The notes below the pieces were generated by a model. That model saw nothing but the letters and a program-made list of their open reading frames with translations, ran no database searches and had not been told where the DNA came from. Positions 63,661-64,000 of a stretch of 64,000 nt of DNA are shown here, piece by piece (positions within the stretch are counted from its first letter, which is position 1; every line of letters begins with the position of its first letter). A program made the position numbers and the translations under genes. This DNA is from DATBFU01 sp035498405 (GTDB taxonomy: Bacteria > Acidobacteriota > Thermoanaerobaculia > UBA5066 > Gp7-AA6): the NCBI GenBank assembly GCA_035498405.1, contig DATKAE010000122.1:21611-85610 (forward strand). Reading direction: 5' to 3'.

Positions 63661-63783
63661 ACCTGTCCCCGGTGTCCCCGACATTTCGATCTTCGGATGC
63701 CCCCGGCCCGTCTTGACAGCAGCCCCCGGCCGATGAGAGCTTGGTCGCAAAGAAGAAGCCCAAATATCGAGAAGGAGCTCGCT

Positions 63784-64000
63784 CATGAGGAAGCTCGCCG
63801 TCACCCTCGGGTCCGCGCTCGTCCTTCTGTTGGTTGGCTCGGCCGGCCTGGCGCAAACGACCGGCAGCATTCGGGGCGTGGTCGTCGCGGCGGACAACTC
63901 GCCGTTGCCCGGCGTGACGCTCGAGGCGAAGAGCCCGAACCTGCAGGGGTCGCGGACCGCGGTCACGGACCGGGAGGGTCGATTCAGCCTGAATTTGCTG
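63784..64000 (+). CDS. TonB-dependent receptor / carboxypeptidase-regulatory protein, 3' end missing
   Basis: 72 codons are visible before the window ends. ATG 63784 has AAGGAG nine bases upstream. A signal peptide ('KLAVTLGSALVLLLVGSAGLAQ') is followed by 'TGSIRGVVVAADNSPLPGVTLEAKSP' and 'AVTDREGRFSLNLL', the start of a CarboxypepD_reg-like beta domain. In Acidobacteriota and Bacteroidota this domain at this place introduces a large outer-membrane TonB-dependent receptor (Oar-like). The barrel itself is outside the window. Confidence 0.8.

Noticed and set aside
63713..63741. TTGACA at 63713-63718 as promoter for the TonB receptor gene
   Set aside because: The hexamer at 17-bp spacing is AGAGCT, a poor -10; a promoter may exist but this one is not convincing.

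Overview
This is a 64 kb piece of a GC-rich (by eye about two thirds G+C), densely packed bacterial chromosome. It looks like ordinary core genome with a few accessory patches rather than a plasmid, phage or island. Pointers to the phylum Acidobacteriota are a large orphan MacB/FtsX permease of the type expanded in that phylum (29873-32359), a carboxypeptidase-regulatory/TonB receptor start (63784 onward), a Ccm cytochrome c maturation set with the Cys-type CcmE, the futalosine menaquinone enzyme MqnE, and PD40-amidohydrolase fusions. That placement is inference from gene content; no rRNA or tRNA gene is visible in the window.

Layout. 1-4018: export system (truncated membrane fusion protein, ABC ATPase, two FtsX-type permeases). 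4064-6427: a small Xre regulator behind an inverted repeat, a composite repeat, two head-to-head metallo-beta-lactamase-fold genes (one with a broken metal site) and a secreted protein. 6478-15140: cytochrome c maturation genes ccmA-B and ccmC-D-E-F on the minus strand, split by an opposite-strand PD40-amidohydrolase gene and a second copy of the composite repeat. 15193-23553: a recognisable promoter and a long plus-strand respiratory operon (blue-copper lipoprotein, aa3 oxidase subunits II and I, heme A and heme O synthases, a 37-residue membrane peptide, subunits IV and III, then after a REP-like element a DUF420 protein, a CPLC membrane protein and a serine hydrolase). Together with ccm this is one block for building aerobic respiration. 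23569-32359: acyltransferase, secreted and HExxH proteins, a LytS/LytTR two-component pair, aldo/keto reductase, MFS carrier, orphan permease. 32363-39743: DAACS carrier, mercuric-reductase-like flavoprotein, DUF3179 lipoprotein, mqnE with a zinc-ribbon partner, and an MFS/58-residue/glycosyltransferase operon. 39799-50199: recO-ACT, glyQ-glyS-ppdK, mutL and an M20-like peptidase. 50236-56543 (minus): an ECF sigma/anti-sigma/membrane protein/hydrolase operon, speB and pcnB. 56586-61327: a complete branched-chain amino acid (liv) ABC operon behind a promoter. 61400-64000: pckA, an HD protein and the start of a TonB receptor.

Two genome-style features recur. First, sixteen adjacent gene pairs share a 4-nt NTGA stop/start overlap (ATGA, GTGA, TTGA and once CTGA), so translational coupling is the normal way operons are built here. 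Second, many first genes have no Shine-Dalgarno sequence but carry a -10-like TANNNT hexamer 6-9 nt before the start codon, which suggests leaderless transcripts. The strongest leads for follow-up are the split Cys-type ccm cluster, the composite heptamer/(CCCCTAA)4 G-quadruplex-prone repeats at convergent gene ends, the catalytically broken MBL gene in its 14-bp divergent arrangement, and a perfect 22-bp palindrome at 24246-24267.
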